A stretch of DNA of 64,000 nt, from contig NC_088302.1 of assembly GCF_032854445.1 (NCBI RefSeq), forward strand, positions 2,106,001 through 2,170,000. Direction: 5' to 3'. The notes under the pieces are model-generated. The model did not search any database, was not told where the DNA came from, and saw only the letters and a list, made by a program, of their open reading frames with translations. Numbering within the stretch: the first letter of the stretch is position 1; the number at the start of each line of letters is the position of its first letter. Source of the stretch: Liolophura sinensis. Taxonomy: Eukaryota > Mollusca > Polyplacophora > Chitonida > Chitonidae. The position numbers and the translations under genes are program-made. This document shows, piece by piece, positions 63,704 through 64,000 of this stretch.

Positions 63704-64000
63704 CCCCATTAATTTTCCATAAGCGACAATGTGAAGGTCTATCGCTGTAGCTCAGTCCCAAACATTGCGTGGCCAATAATCTTTGGTGCATGCCTGGCCC
63801 AGCCTGTGAGAAAGAAGCCATAAAAATCTTGACATAGGTTAACCGTCAAAATCTGGACCTTTCCATGCTGGCAGCTGGGAGGCGTGCCTAGCAATGCCAA
63901 GGGGACGTCACGCGCAGCTTCATCACTACTTCACACCTTGTGTCCTCTCGCCCAGAATTTCAAATTTTCATCAATAAAGCTCACACCTCCTCAAAGTTTA
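63704..64000. other. No recognisable feature
   Basis: Right-hand edge of the window; nothing supportable. The small minus frame overlapping the arm end (63636-63821) has no domain. Confidence 0.4.

Overview
This is eukaryotic nuclear DNA, most likely from a marine mollusc (bivalve or gastropod). Three things point that way: one intron-containing gene with clean GT-AG junctions; several copies of an invertebrate SINE ending in (TAAA)n whose body resembles the Meta-domain of MetaSINEs; and a landscape dominated by minisatellites. No bacterial operons, rRNA, CRISPR array, or recognisable reverse transcriptase or transposase coding region was seen. The mollusc assignment is inference from repeat style, not from a database search.

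The one gene I can support is a complete five-exon gene on the minus strand between 56819 and 53392. Joined exons give 498 nt, or 165 codons plus stop. The product is recognisable as ZCCHC10: one CCHC zinc knuckle, a Lys/Arg-rich middle, a Ser/Asp/Glu-rich low-complexity tail and a terminal basic patch. One exon is only 21 nt. Its introns hold SINE and MITE-like insertions.

The rest is repeats. (1) About twenty minisatellite or satellite arrays cover very roughly 14 kb: units of 29, 16, 49, 34, 22, 29, 110, 37, 49, 30, 42, 50, 52, 53, 37 and 30 bp, plus TA microsatellites. Most long open frames in the window are artefacts of these arrays. (2) A mosaic dispersed repeat, called DR1 here, recurs about 15 times in both orientations, with modules a to e in fixed order in its fullest copies (37690-39230 and 42040-43610). 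(3) Two segmental duplications: a diverged one (about 1615-4500 with 13965-15360) and a tandem one (about 37690-41720 with 42040-45430). (4) Several foldback structures: an 8450-9345 inverted multimer, a 31087-32335 rearranged inverted repeat around TA tracts, two small MITE-like palindromes in ZCCHC10 intron 4, and a 2.6-kb element at 61088-63703 with roughly 700-bp inverted arms around a 30-bp minisatellite. (5) Two SINE families.

Layout: 1-9 kb DR1, SINE and small arrays; 9.3-13 kb two large arrays; 13-17.4 kb DR1 and duplicated DNA; 17.4-21.6 kb 29-bp and 110-bp arrays; 22-30.5 kb DR1 copies in otherwise featureless DNA; 30.8-35.6 kb inverted repeat, TA tracts and two arrays; 35.7-45.4 kb DR1 and tandem segmental duplication; 45.7-53.2 kb five arrays and SINEs; 53.4-56.8 kb ZCCHC10; 57-64 kb SINEs, unassigned DNA and the foldback element.

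The strongest candidates for something undescribed are the foldback element at 61-63.7 kb, the 8.45-9.35 kb inverted multimer, the DR1 family, and evidence that arrays grew from sequence that is single-copy elsewhere in the same window.
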